Assembly: GCA_018907035.1 (NCBI GenBank)
Contig: JACCIC010000029.1
Location: forward strand, 2,576,001-2,640,000
Length of the DNA: 64,000 bases
Reading direction: 5' to 3'
Origin: Sycobia sp. Sy_11
Taxonomy: Eukaryota; Arthropoda; Insecta; Hymenoptera; Epichrysomallidae
In this document: one piece after another, positions 22,220-32,673 of the stretch
Position numbering within the stretch: the first letter of the stretch is position 1
How the letters are laid out: every line of letters starts with the position of its first letter
Program-made: the position numbers and the translations under genes
Notes under the pieces: generated by a model
What the model was told of the DNA's origin: nothing
The model's database searches: none
Seen by the model: only the letters and a program-made list of their open reading frames with translations

Positions 22220-22957
22220 TTAGGAGTTTCCGACATTTTTTAACAGAACAAGAACATTTATGATGGAAAATGGATACACGTTAGCCTAATCAAAATATTT
22301 GCTGTCATTGCCTACTACTATTCCCATCTTTTTGGTAATATGGCGATATCGTGGCGAAAGAGCGATGGCGGTTTCAAGGCGATCCAATCATCCACAAATT
22401 CTTGCACTTCTTAAACATGTCGAAAGTGCGTATCAATGAGGTCGTAATGCATTGATCTGAATAGGTATTATTTAGAAGGCACTATGTCTAGTAAGTACGC
22501 TGGATGTAGTAACTGCTCTGTCACTGTCTTCTAACTTATTAGCGTGTTTTTTCTGCGTTTGAGCTGAGTTTTCGTCCAATAATGCTTGCAATACACTATT
22601 TTCAAACTTTTTCGGTTGTCCAGAACCTTCTTTGTCATTAACATCAGAATTTCCACTTGTATACCGATGAAATCCCTCTTTACATGTTGCAAGCGATTGA
22701 GCTTGTTCGCCATAACATTCCTGAAGCAATCTATAAGTTTTTGTTACACTTCTTTTCAAATCAAAATAGCGTAAAAGAGCATGTCTAAAAGAATGTATCA
22801 CGATCTATTTTTCACTGATCAAAAAATTATAATGTTTACACAAATTATGGTGTCTGTTAACTGAATTTTATTGGCAAATATCAAAACGAAAAAATAAGTA
22901 CTAGATCCGACCCATCTGACATTTTGTCACTATCTATATATCCATTCCCTAAACAAA
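22220..22957 (-). mobile_element. Mariner relic, internally deleted
   Basis: The left end has TTAGGAGTTTCCGACATTTT after a TA, as a mariner terminal repeat. The minus strand encodes the transposase start (LRYFDLKRSVTKTYRLLQECYGE and later DVNDKEGSGQPKKFENSVLQ). After a central deletion it encodes the C-terminus (FVDDWIALKP, then LPKRWE) at 22,230-22,440. The helix-turn-helix part is partly present. The whole catalytic middle is missing, so it could only ever have moved in trans. The same family recurs at 60,860-61,453. The right terminal repeat is eroded, and a SINE starts 13 bp further on. Confidence 0.75.
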
Positions 22958-22969
22958 GTAACTCTTATT

Positions 22970-23172
22970 GAGGCCTACGATGGCTCGATCACTAAAGCGA
23001 AGGACTCGTAACTTGGTGATCCGGGTTCAAATCCCGGTCTCGGCAGATTGACACAAGTACCGCTGTAATCATTAACATGTGCTTTATTTACAAACACATC
23101 GTAGACCGCCGTCGCTGATTACTACCGGTATTTGGAAGCATAAATAGCGAGACTTTAAATAACATAAAAAAA
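22970..23172 (+). mobile_element. tRNA-derived SINE, copy 1
   Basis: A tRNA-like head of about 73 bp has a box-A-like TGGCTCGATCACTAAAGCG and a good box B GGGTTCAAATCCCGG. Its anticodon-loop region reads GGACTCGTAAC, resembling tRNA-Thr(CGT). The acceptor and anticodon stems do not pair well, so it is not a working tRNA gene. About 120 bp of unrelated body and an A-rich tail (AACATAAAAAAA) follow. CTCTTAT at 22962-22968 and 23174-23180 flanks it as a target duplication. The element aligns over its whole length with the minus-strand copy at 45,948-46,165. RNA polymerase III would transcribe it from the internal boxes, and a LINE would supply the reverse transcriptase. Confidence 0.85.
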
Positions 23173-23180
23173 GCTCTTAT

Positions 23181-25446
23181 CACCTTTGATAATTGTGATA
23201 ATCAGTATTACTGGCTAGCTTTCTCTTAAATACTGACTTCAATGTAACTGCTTTTGATCTTCATCACCTATGAAATTTGTAAAAATATTAGAAATTTACC
23301 AATTCAACAGCAGGTCTATAGTAATTTCATTTATCTTCCGACTAGCTTCTGCAAGATTTTGATACTTCCTAGAAATAAAATGAAGATCTATCATAACCAT
23401 CAACTACAACATGCTACAAGTAACTCTTCGGCAACATCTGTAATACCTTTTGTACACCTCAAAGTTTTTACAATTATCATCAGTCGACTGCATTGGTACA
23501 ATCTCCACAGATTTAACATTAACTCTTAAGATTTTTATTACGTTTCTTTTTATCATTATAACTACGTGCTCTAGCATTTACAATTTCAATCTTCTTCTGA
23601 TGCATAATCAACATGAGAATCTTACTCGGACGTAAGGTGCAACATTTTGTAGTTTTTTACGTTTTATTTTAATGTTTAAAAATCTCAATAAAAACAAAAA
23701 CATCAACAATAGAACTCTCAAGCTCGAAAAATGTACAATTCCATTGTTAACGCAACACATAATCTGTGTATATAGTTTATTTATTATTAAATATTTCTTC
23801 GAGTAGCAATATTAGCAGATGATACTTTTCGCCGATTATTGTTTGACTCGTAACTTCAAATCAGTGCAAAATTAGAAATGAAAGTTTTTCTTATGCAATG
23901 ATTAATATAATAATATTTTTCTAAAAACTATATTGTTTATACATAAATTTTATTAATTTTTGTATATACGAGATGTGTTCAACTAATAATATCACTTTTT
24001 GGTTTTTTCAGAAAAGATTTTTTAATCAATACCTATAGAGAGAATACATTTGTGGCAACGCTTTTTCCAATCACCTTGATTGATATTACCGCTCTGAAAC
24101 TTTAGAGGCTTCAGAAACTTGACATCATTTTTGACTCTCGTCAAAATTGTATCTCGATTCAACTATTCATTACGTAGATTTACGCAAAATTTGTATTTCA
24201 TTGTATTAACATGCCTGTTATGTAATTATGTGCAATTGCTGATAGGCTTATCTGCGGGATAGAATACCTGACTCTATGGAAATTTTACGTGGAAAATTTC
24301 GAGGAAATTTTCGTGCGGCACGTTCTGCCTAGTTGTCGTGCTTAACAGTGAGAACTGAACCATTTCCTTAGACGTCAAGGCTGCAACATAGAGCAGGAGA
24401 TAAGTTGCAGAACATCCTTCTCTTTCCGACCTCAATGTGTTCCTGTGCTAGAGATATCCATATTATCACTATAATGTCTTTATTGTAGAATATCCAGTAA
24501 GTGCAACCTGTTTAAGTATGTGAGTATGTGTAGATCGCTGGGCATTGATTTATTTCATTGTTAGCGCATTATTCTTAATTTCTTGGAATATAATTCAGGC
24601 TTTTTCCTCTACTCACTGAGCGAAGGTTTTTTAGGCCGCACAGATTATTTGATAAATAATATAATATAAGTCCCTATCTCTAGTTTCGCATATTTCGAAA
24701 CATTATTGATATGATATATTATTTAATGTATTTAACGAATGCACCAATAGCATCATAAATATTCTTTATATTATTTTATTTTATTATTTTTCATCTATTT
24801 CTACTATTTGTTTTTATAGAAATAGCAATATAGTTTTTAAAGAATCTGAAATTAGATTTGAAGATTAGGTACATTTGAGAAAGGTTCTCAGCTTTAATAC
24901 GCAATAATATGTATTTTATGAGATATCGACGTATAAGGCGTTAAAATAAATTTTTTCTTAAAACTATGACGGCTGTATTTTAATTACTTATTGATTTGAA
25001 AATTGTTGTTTGGCGAACGATTTTTAATTTTTTTTAAATATCTATAATTGATAGACTGGCGTTCAGTCAATAAAAATTAAATTAGTTTTGCAGGATAAAA
25101 ATTTAAATTGTAGAATTATGATGATTGTTTTAAACTAAAATAAAACATATTTTTTAGTAGTATTTTTTTTATTTTAGATTCTAGCGTGATTATAAGCAAA
25201 GACAGTCTGACTAAATATATAATTAAAATGATATAATTTTATAAGGACTTTTAGACCGATAAAAATGTTGGTGGTTTATTCACCGACAAGTTGAGTGACC
25301 TTATTCTGCTAGTAAATTTTGATTTATTTCAATCATTCTTATACTGTTTAAGATATGAGAAAATAATATCTTACAAATTTTAGTAATAGTATTAAGATGC
25401 TTTTTATGAATATCTAGATAAAAATGTACTAAAATTCTTTTCACAG
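23181..25446. other. AT-rich sequence without recognisable gene
   Basis: No long open frame, repeat or element motif was recognised in about 2.2 kb. If the exon at 25,447 belongs to a live gene, this would be part of its upstream intron. A short segment near 24,620-24,660 (GGCCGCACAGATT) weakly recalls 18,498-18,520. Confidence 0.6.
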
Positions 25447-25673
25447 CTCAAACGGACAAAAACTTATGCACCACAGATTTCAAATAGACTTTTAGATATA
25501 ATTGATACAGCTATTTTTGATTTTTTACTGGACAATGGAGATCGCCACCATTACGAATTTTTCGAAGATAGTATTAACGATCCTGTTATTTTGTTCATTG
25601 ATAATGGTAAAAGTCTTGGGAATCCTGACGTCGATCACATTGACATATTAGCTCCACTTTATCAATGTTGCAT
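25447..25673 (+). CDS. Internal exon of a FAM20-family kinase (FAM20B-like)
   Basis: The exon is 227 bp and open for 75 codons plus two bases. It starts after a clean acceptor (TTCTTTTCACAG) and ends before a donor GTTAGT. The translation contains LLDIIDTAIFDFLLDNG, then DRHHYEFFEDS, then ILFIDNGKSLGNP, and ends ILAPLYQCC. These are the FAM20 kinase catalytic segments: D of (N-x)-D-R-H-H-Y-E is the catalytic loop, and D of I-D-N-G is the metal-binding equivalent of DFG. The K-S-(F/L)-G-N-P and L-A-P-L-Y-Q-C-C wording is closer to glycosaminoglycan xylosylkinase FAM20B than to FAM20C. FAM20B phosphorylates xylose in the proteoglycan linker in the Golgi. No stop or frameshift is seen. Neighbouring exons were not found in the window; a 9-kb LTR element begins 546 bp downstream. 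It may be a live gene with large introns or a stranded copy. Confidence 0.75.
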
Positions 25674-26219
25674 GTTAGTAATATTTTTATAAAAATATTT
25701 ATTTATCAATCAATCGAAAACTATATTGAAAAGAAATGAATGCGTAACATTGTGTTGAAATACTTATGAATTTTTTCTTTTGGTTTTATGATTATTAATA
25801 GAAAAACATTTTGTCAAGGGCTAACTGGCTTAGCACATAAAATTGATATAAAAAAATCGCGAAAACAAAAATAATCGGGTATCCATCTGGCATAATTACA
25901 TGCACACCGGATAATACAACCACGTAAATGAATACCGAAGAAAATGCTTGCATATGTAGAATAAAGATTCAAACAATATGAGTACACAAAGAGGCGAGGG
26001 ATTTTAACTCACCACATTCCACATTCCCACCTCATTGGTGGCCCATCCCACCATAATTTTATTTATTCTATTATGTCTAATTTACCAACTTTTTAACATA
26101 TATATTTATAGAAAGGAAAGAATCATCCATAAGAAGGAATTTTGTCCTCTAGAAAGTCACCGTCGACAACGCGGCGCCTAATTCGAATAAATAAAAAAAG
26201 ATAGAGAATAAATCCATAT
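25674..26219. other. No gene recognised; likely intron downstream of the FAM20-like exon
   Basis: AT-rich sequence following the donor site. No next exon motif (such as the R-x-S-T-W segment that follows in FAM20B) was found before the LTR element starts. Confidence 0.5.
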
Positions 26220-27976
26220 TGTAACGACCCGTCTCCTATCATCTTCTTGCGGTTTTAACAATTAGATATCTTCTTAGGGTTCTTAAGAAGATAGAGGATC
26301 GTGTCGGGACGGGCGGATTGATTAGGTGAATAACTATTTGAAATTTTATTAGATGCTAATAAAAGTAACTCTATTTATTTAATCACTAAAGAAATATCAG
26401 AATAGCAAGAAAAATAATAATAACAATAGGTAATAATAAAGCAATTATGTTAGTCGTCTATTCAGCCTTGATTTCGCTAGTCACCCCTATAACAAACAAA
26501 AAAGAACAAAAAATATTATAATATTTTACTATTTAATAATTTTTTTCATTTTATAATTTTATATTTCCGTGTATTTCGTCGCGATATAAATTTCTAATCG
26601 TATTATCGGCTATTCAGCCTTGACCAATTTTCGCTCTCTCTCTTTATTTACTTTTGGTCATCTATTTCCACGGCCTGAGTTTTCGCTTTCTCGCAGTTTA
26701 TCGTATTTATTTTTATGTCATTCCGAGGAGCTCCTCGTCAATAATATAAAATTATTTATTTTTCAATAATTCAGGAGCGGCTGATCTTATTTAAAAATTA
26801 TTATACGCTTTCATTTATTAATTATAAATTTGTTACAATATTAAGTAAATACTTATAATTTTACGTGATTCTATTAGTTTTAATTCCATATTTACTTTTA
26901 TAATATATATTATTTACCTTCGACATGTCTCGCTACAATTTAGATTCGGAGAAACGTCGCGCCTTTTCCTATAACACTTTAATTCTATGGATTTTCCTAT
27001 CTGGACGATTTATCGACACTTTACTATTATTCTGCATTAGCCTAGATGTATTAATTCGAGGAGCGCCTCGTCATTAATACCTCGTTAATTTTATTTCTGA
27101 TAAAGGAGCGCCTTTTCGCAGAGATAAAATCTGACTCTTAATTTTTTTACAGATAAACGAAATGCCTTACGGAGTTTAATATATTATGTTGAGGAGCACC
27201 TCGTCAATTATATATTTTCTAACTCAATTTCTGACAAAGGAGGGCCTTTACTCAGAAATAGGATTCTTCCTTTTTCGTTAGCCTTCTCGAGTGTCGCTCG
27301 CTGCGGTATTTTTTGTGAGCAAGGGAGAGCCCTTTCCTACACGAGAAATTATATCTTCAAACGAGCAAGGGAGCGCCTTTTCCTTGTTGAAGAGTTTGCA
27401 CCGGGAGACGACGGGTCGGTCGGTCGAATTTTGCTGTTTCCCTTTCTTCACTTCAGAGGTACCTTCTTCAGCAAATGCTGAAAACAAATAGGTCTTTTAT
27501 CGAAAAATAACGCACTTTTATACGCACGAAAAGTACGTTATTTCATTTTAAATTGTAATTTTATCCGTTCTTATTGGTCGTTTATTTATTTAGTGACCGC
27601 TGGTAGGATTTAGCTATATTATTATACAATACAAGTAAACTAGCTTTTATTTAACATTGGATTATGAGCGTTATTTATTCACTATACTATATCTACATAT
27701 CTATAATATCTATTACTCGCCGTGAGTAACGCACATTACAATATTAAAAAGCCATTGCTATCTCTGGCGCCTACATTTGCGTTGGCTGAAAGTACGAAAC
27801 AACACATTGTGTTTGTTGACACTCTGTGTCAGCACAATATAAAGCATCCCGGAACACACTGAAGTTTTACCAATCGAGTGGCTCCCTTTCTACTGTCTAT
27901 CTGGGACAGTCTCCTCTTTCGTACAAGACGTATTTATAGAAAAATTTAATATTCAATTTATACCTACGACGTTACA
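26220..27976 (-). mobile_element. Long LTR of a Gypsy-type element (left copy, 3' LTR)
   Basis: The repeat of 1,757 bp begins TGTAACG and ends CGTTACA, a perfect 7-bp inverted terminus with TG...CA. It is nearly identical to 33,540-35,288 over its whole length, apart from about ten differences in the first 120 bp. It contains a series of short palindromes (see the separate entry). The 69-codon frames in it (27,278-27,487) exist in both LTRs only because the LTRs are alike. A polypurine tract adjoins its inner edge on the minus strand, so this is the 3' LTR. Confidence 0.92.
26724..27380. repeat. Array of short GGAG-centred palindromes in the LTR
   Basis: Related short palindromes recur: CGAGGAGCTCCTCG (26724-26737, perfect), CGAGGAGCGCCTCG (27057-27070), AAAGGAGCGCCTTT (27102-27115), GAGGAGCACCTC (27191-27202), AAAGGAGGGCCTTT (27236-27249), AAGGGAGAGCCCTT (27321-27334) and AAGGGAGCGCCTT near 27,367-27,379. 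Many are followed by TCGTCAA or TTTTC. The same set is present in the right LTR (34,044-34,700). Confidence 0.85.
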
Positions 27977-27990
27977 CTTCCCCTTTTTTC
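27977..27990 (-). other. Polypurine tract
   Basis: On the minus strand GAAAAAAGGGGAAG directly precedes the TGTAACG start of the 3' LTR, the normal place for the plus-strand DNA primer. It confirms that the element reads on the minus strand. Confidence 0.85.
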
Positions 27991-28077
27991 CGGAAGCGAA
28001 AATTTATTGTGTACGAAATTTACGCTATAGAATGTTCGAAACATAAATAATCAACTTACGTTTTTTACGATTGTGAC

Positions 28078-28763
28078 TCAACCCACCTGCCTGGTCTGAG
28101 AAATAATTCTCAATGTATACTTGGTTTCTCCGACTCGGCGCCTATTTCTGTCATGACCGACCGGGAAGCTCACCAAGTGTTCGCCTGGTAAAACGTAGTT
28201 ACATGTTTTCTTTTTTGATGGTGGCTCGGTTGGCGATGCGTATGATATTTCTTCACATACTTGTGTGAGAGGGCGAGGTCTTTTGTGCCCTTTTTGTTGC
28301 TGTATCCCCCTACTTCCTGTTTTCTCAATCAGACTCGTCATCTTTGATCAATCAGATTTGTCATCTTCATCGTCCTTCTCTTCGTCAGCGACGTCAACGA
28401 CGATGATAATGAAGACGACGACGACGCTGATGATGCGGATGATGACGATGACGATGATGACGAGGAGGAGAGGATTTGAACCTCTTTCCTTTCTGATTCG
28501 TCGTCATCTTCCTGAGTCAAATCGATCAGGTCGAAATTTTGTTCCTTTGCTCTCATTGTTGAATTTTTTCTTACCGTGATATATCTTGCGGCACTGAGGA
28601 TTTTGTCCTTTACGATTCGTGGACGACTTGCTAGTTGTGCTAATGGTGGTCGTGCTGCTGGTGTAGCGATTTGCGGATGCATCGGTCGTCTTTTCGTCGG
28701 TTCCGTATTCTCTATCGCTCTCATAATTGCCGCTAACACTTCCTCGAACGTTTCACTGACCAT
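28078..28763 (-). CDS. Third reading frame after pol in the long-LTR element, unknown protein
   Basis: Minus strand. The first part (28,763 to 28,338, 141 codons) starts MVSETFEEVLAAIMRAIEN. It has a Pro/Arg/Ala-rich middle, then FDLIDLTQEDDDESERK (residues ~77-93) and a Ser run from a (GAY)n repeat. A second part (28,341 to 28,078, 87 codons) overlaps the end of the first by ATGA in another frame and is basic. It ends about 90 bp before the polypurine tract. The I-D-L-T plus acidic tail is a textbook SUMO-interaction-like motif. There is no signal peptide or membrane segment, so it is not a normal Env. An acceptor-like CTAG just before the AAAATG start may mean it is made from a spliced message. 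Function unknown. Confidence 0.5.
28390..28475. repeat. Trinucleotide (GAY)n tract
   Basis: Imperfect GAC/GAT repeats on the plus strand encode the Ser run of the third reading frame on the minus strand. The tract is likely to vary in length between copies. Confidence 0.85.
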
Positions 28764-29538
28764 TTTCTAGTAACGTGCAGGCTCGACGAGTCTCCTATTG
28801 ATATCCCTTTTTGTAAACAAATCGCGAGCTTCCGAACATTCTATGTCGCTTTCGTATATAAAAATTTGGTTTTATTATATATTTATCTTCGAATTACGCT
28901 CGCTTGATATAATAATTTTTAATTTCGACCGAAAATTTAAATTAAAAAATTTTTTTTTTTGAAATTTACCTCTACTTGACCTCGTTTGTGTCGGATTCAG
29001 ACAAATCATTTATCTCCTCGTCTTGTAGCCTCCACCTTATCCTTTGTCTTTCTCTCCGTATGATTCACCTTCGTTTCCGTCTGCTACGTTGTGCTGCTGG
29101 TGACCTTCTATTAAATATTATTCGGTATTCTATAAGAGTGATTGCCTCCATACCAAAACTACTTCCGGATTCGTTTGTTCGTTTACCACTGCAAAGTGAT
29201 TTCTGAGCTCACGTCCGTGACATTTAAAAGTGACTTGAAGTGTGTATGTTGACGTTACGTTTTCATGTACACATGGGCATGTTGGGACGTAGTATTTATA
29301 GTTGGATTTCGTGTGATCCATCGGTGATGGATGAGCCTCTACGTAGGAGTATTTCGCCGACTCTTGGTAGAATTATAGTTATTAATGATGCTGTGTTTCT
29401 GAAAGCTCTTGTATGCCACCATAGCACTCGATGGCCACATTTAGTTCCAAAAATCGGTGGCAAACTTCCAGCTCAACTGGATGGCGTTCCATGGTTGACT
29501 GAGGATCTATTGCTGATTTAACATGTTTTTATACATTT
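28764..29538 (-). mobile_element. Region between integrase and third frame, fragmentary frames
   Basis: Within the LTR element. Minus-strand pieces include a 63-codon frame (29,130-29,321) with several Cys (YYVPTCPCVHENV, TFKCHGREL) and an Arg-rich piece near 29,050 (RRSPAAQRSRRKRR), but no continuous product. It may be a decayed env-like or accessory gene, or an untranslated leader with an intron for the third frame. The part at 28,850-28,970 is AT-rich. Confidence 0.4.
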
Positions 29539-30589
29539 CTAAGGTGGAAAATCATCTGATTTTTCATCTTGTTTTATTGCTTTTAGGTCGCTTACGTGTA
29601 TATGTTTAATTTCTCCCTCTTTATCGTCTTCTAGATCGTATAATACTGGAAAAAATTTTCGTATTACGGTAAATAGTCCCTCGAATTTTGGCACTAATTT
29701 TGTGTTGCATACTGCTTGTTTATTGGATAATTCATGTATTCTTTTTATCACTTTTTCTTCAATTCTAGGCATCAATATTCGGCGTCTAAGATCGTAATAA
29801 TGTTTTTATTTTTGGAAATTCCATGCTAGTTGTATTCTAGCGAAGTCCAATGTATCTTGTATTCGTTTTATCCTATTTTTATTATCTAATTGTCTTAAAT
29901 CGTTGTTTTTTATTTCCACTCCTGGTGGACGTAATTCGCGGCCAAAATTTAAATAAGCAGGTGTATATCTGGTTTATTCGCTAGAAGCGGTATTATATGC
30001 AAAAGATATTTCCGGTATAAATCGATCCCATGATCGTTGCTTTTCAGCTACATATTCGGAAATCATGGTCTTTATCACACGATTCGCTCGTTCTACTGGG
30101 CTACACCGTGGTGTGTACGGTGGTAAACGTCGCTGTGTAGTTTTAGATTTTTCTAATAATGTTACGAAATCTTTACTTATAAATTGTCGTCCATTATCTG
30201 ATACTATTATGTCTGGACATCCATGACGTAAGATTATCTGTTATCTTACAGCATTGTCACAGTTTGTCCAGTGGCTTTATGCAAAGGCCGTAATTCAATC
30301 AACTTGGTCATCTTATCTTGCATGACTAAGAGCTACGTATTCAAAGTTTTGTCGAATGAGGTAATGGTTCAATTAGATCGACAGATACAATTTCCAAAGG
30401 TTGTTCGATTTGCGTTGCATGCATCAAACCTGCAGGTGTTTGTTGTGATATTTTATATTTCTTGCGTATACCACAATTTCCGACATATTTTGTAGCCATT
30501 CTAAACATTCCAGGCCCATAATATAGTTTTGCTAGGCATGCAAGTGTTTTCGCCACGGCTAGATGTCCAGCTGTAGGATCATTATACAA
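29539..30589 (-). pseudogene. Integrase of the long-LTR element, decayed
   Basis: Minus strand. The N-terminal zinc region reads DPTAGHLAVAKTLACLAKLYYG, then a C...C pair reduced to N-C-G-I-R-K. The core start SVDLIEPLPHSTK supplies the first Asp. Further on, with frame changes, come ISDNGRQFISKDF-like and SPVERANRVIKTM-like segments between 30,210 and 30,060 (second Asp and Glu). The C-terminal part at 29,775-29,539 has LVPKFEGLFTVIRKFFPVLYDL. Stops and frame changes occur near 30,340 and 29,960. Confidence 0.8.
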
Positions 30590-30869
30590 TTTTCCAATAA
30601 GTCATTTTGTTCTGATTTTGAAACACATATTGTTGTGATGCTTCATCTATTTCATTATAGTCAAGTGTGTGTAATATGTGTTTGTATAGCTTAGTATTCT
30701 CTATACAATAATCAGGATGATTTCCTGGATCCGTTTTGACGGTTGATATACATTTCATATACCAGTCCTCTTCGACATTCTTTACATTACACAGCTCTGC
30801 AGGTTGGCGAGACAGTGTGTCGGCGAGAAGGTTATCGTTGCCTGGTCGATTCTTAATTGCGAAGTCATA

Positions 30870-31976
30870 TTAGCTAAGTTCGAGAGCCCATCTAGCTAAA
30901 CGTCCTGACCGATTTTCTATTTTGTTTAACCATATTAAAGACTGGTGATCGGTCAGTATAATAAAATGGTAACCTTCAAGATAGTCTCGAAACTTGCAGA
31001 TACCCGACTTAATGGCCAGACACTCAAGCTCCGTTGCAGAATAATTTTTTTCTGCTGGTATGAGAATTGCCATACACAATAATACGTTCATTTTTTTGTA
31101 TGATTGTGTAAGGGCGGCTCCTAGTCCTTCGGTGCTTGCATCGGTTTGTAATATAAATGGCTTCTCCCAGTCTGAACAAGCAAGAATTGGCGCATTTGTT
31201 AATAATTTTTTTACTTCAACAAATACTTTTTGTTGTATTTCTCCCCATTCCCATTTAGCCTTTTTCTTTATTAGTTTATGTACAGGAGCTGCAACATTTG
31301 ATATATTCTTTAAAAAACGTCTATACCACGATATAAATTCCATGAATCGTTGTATATTTTGGCGTTTCTAGGTGAAGACAAATTTGCGACTGCTGCAATT
31401 TTTTCAGAATCGGTATGCAGACCATCTTTATCTACTATATGACCTAGATATTTTAATTGGGGGCAGACAAAGTTGCACTTTTCAAAGTTTGGTTTCAGTT
31501 TGGCGTTTTTTCAGCGCTGAAAAACTTTTTCAAAATTTTTAAAGCGTCGTTGAATGTTTTTGAAATAATGATAATGTCGTCTAAATATGCAAAAACATTT
31601 GAAGCCATTTCCGCGGTAATTACCTGGTCCAATAATCGTTGAAAAGTTGCAGGTGCGGAATGTAGTCCAACGGGCATGACGGTGAATTCGTATAACCCTT
31701 TGCTAGGAACGGTCAATGCAGTGATCGGTCAGCTTTCTAGTGTGAGTGCTACTTGCCAGTAGCCACTCTTTAAATCAATTGTAGATAGGTATCTAGCTTT
31801 TCGCAACCTATCTCAAATTGCATTATTTTACGGTGACGGATTTGCGTCTTTTTTTGTGACTTTGTAAATTTTTGAAAGTCAACGCAAAAACGATCTTCTC
31901 CATGTTTCTTTTTAACTATGACAATCGGTGAGCTCCAGGGGCTACTAGACGGTTGTATCACCTCTTCTTGCAACAT
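30870..31976 (-). pseudogene. Reverse transcriptase-RNase H of the long-LTR element, decayed
   Basis: Minus strand. RT begins VIQPSSSPWSSPIVIVKKK and CVDFQKF (near 31,960-31,880). A damaged motif A region follows, then GLHSAPATFQRLLDQV and FAYLDDIIII (31,716-31,495) with both catalytic Asp intact. The 157-codon frame at 31,343-30,870 holds the connection (FISWYRRFLKNISNVAAPV) and RNase H with LQTDASTEGLGAAL, TELECLAI and LTDHQSLIWL, so the acidic residues are present. Frame breaks occur near 31,800, 31,490 and 31,350. Copying would have needed an intact helper. Confidence 0.85.
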
Positions 31977-32199
31977 TTTATCGACTTTCGAATTTATAAT
32001 ATTTTACATTATCGAATTTCTTGGTCGATATTTCTGTTTGATTGGAGTATTTTCTTCCAAAACAATTTTATGTTGCAATAACGGTGTTGAACCTTTTATA
32101 TTTTCTAATTTTTTCTTGTCTTTTGAAATAATTTCATCTAATATTATTTTCTCATTTGTTTTTATGTGCGTTAAACCGACGTCTTATAATTTATAAATA

Positions 32200-32673
32200 G
32201 TTCCTCGGTTGCATTTTTTGTTTGAGAAATAATTCGATTATCTATTTGAATTTCGATATTTAATTTTCTTAATGCATCTATTCCGAAAAGCATTTGCTGA
32301 TTTAATGTATCTAATACCAAGAAATCTTGTAAAAGTCTTAAGCCTTGAGTATATATAGATCCCGGAATTAAATCACTTAATTTTGCTTCGGAACCATCGG
32401 CTAATACAGCTATTCTCTTACTTGCTTTATTTCAAAAACCATAACGTAAACAGACTTCGAATAACTGTTCACGTATGAACTGACGGATCCCGTATCGATA
32501 AGTGCATTTATTTTACAGTCACCTATCATTACTTCAGTAAATAATCTATTATCTAATTCGTAATTTTCTTCGCTTCTAGGTATGTGTATATGGTATTCAG
32601 TACGCATATTATAATAGATTGTTTCTACCTTTTTGTCTTCGCTAAAGCCTCCTCTGCGACGCATTAACGTCAT
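32200..32673 (-). pseudogene. Aspartic protease of the long-LTR element
   Basis: Minus strand, 88 open codons from 32,673 followed by a frame change. VMIGDCKINALIDTGSVSSY contains the D-T-G-S active site, unaltered. The next frame gives LRLLQDFLVLD and QQMLFGIDALRKLNIEI, the usual second half with a G-x-D-x-L block. It lies between gag and RT as expected. Confidence 0.75.

Noticed and set aside
22970..23046. Functional tRNA gene (Thr-like, CGT)
   Set aside because: Box B and the T arm are good, but the acceptor and anticodon stems mispair, and the same sequence with a body, an A-tail and target duplications recurs at 45,948. It is a SINE head.
27278..27487. 69-codon frame found in both long LTRs (also 34,596-34,805)
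   Set aside because: The same open frame exists on the opposite strand, and its conservation is fully explained by near-identity of the LTRs.
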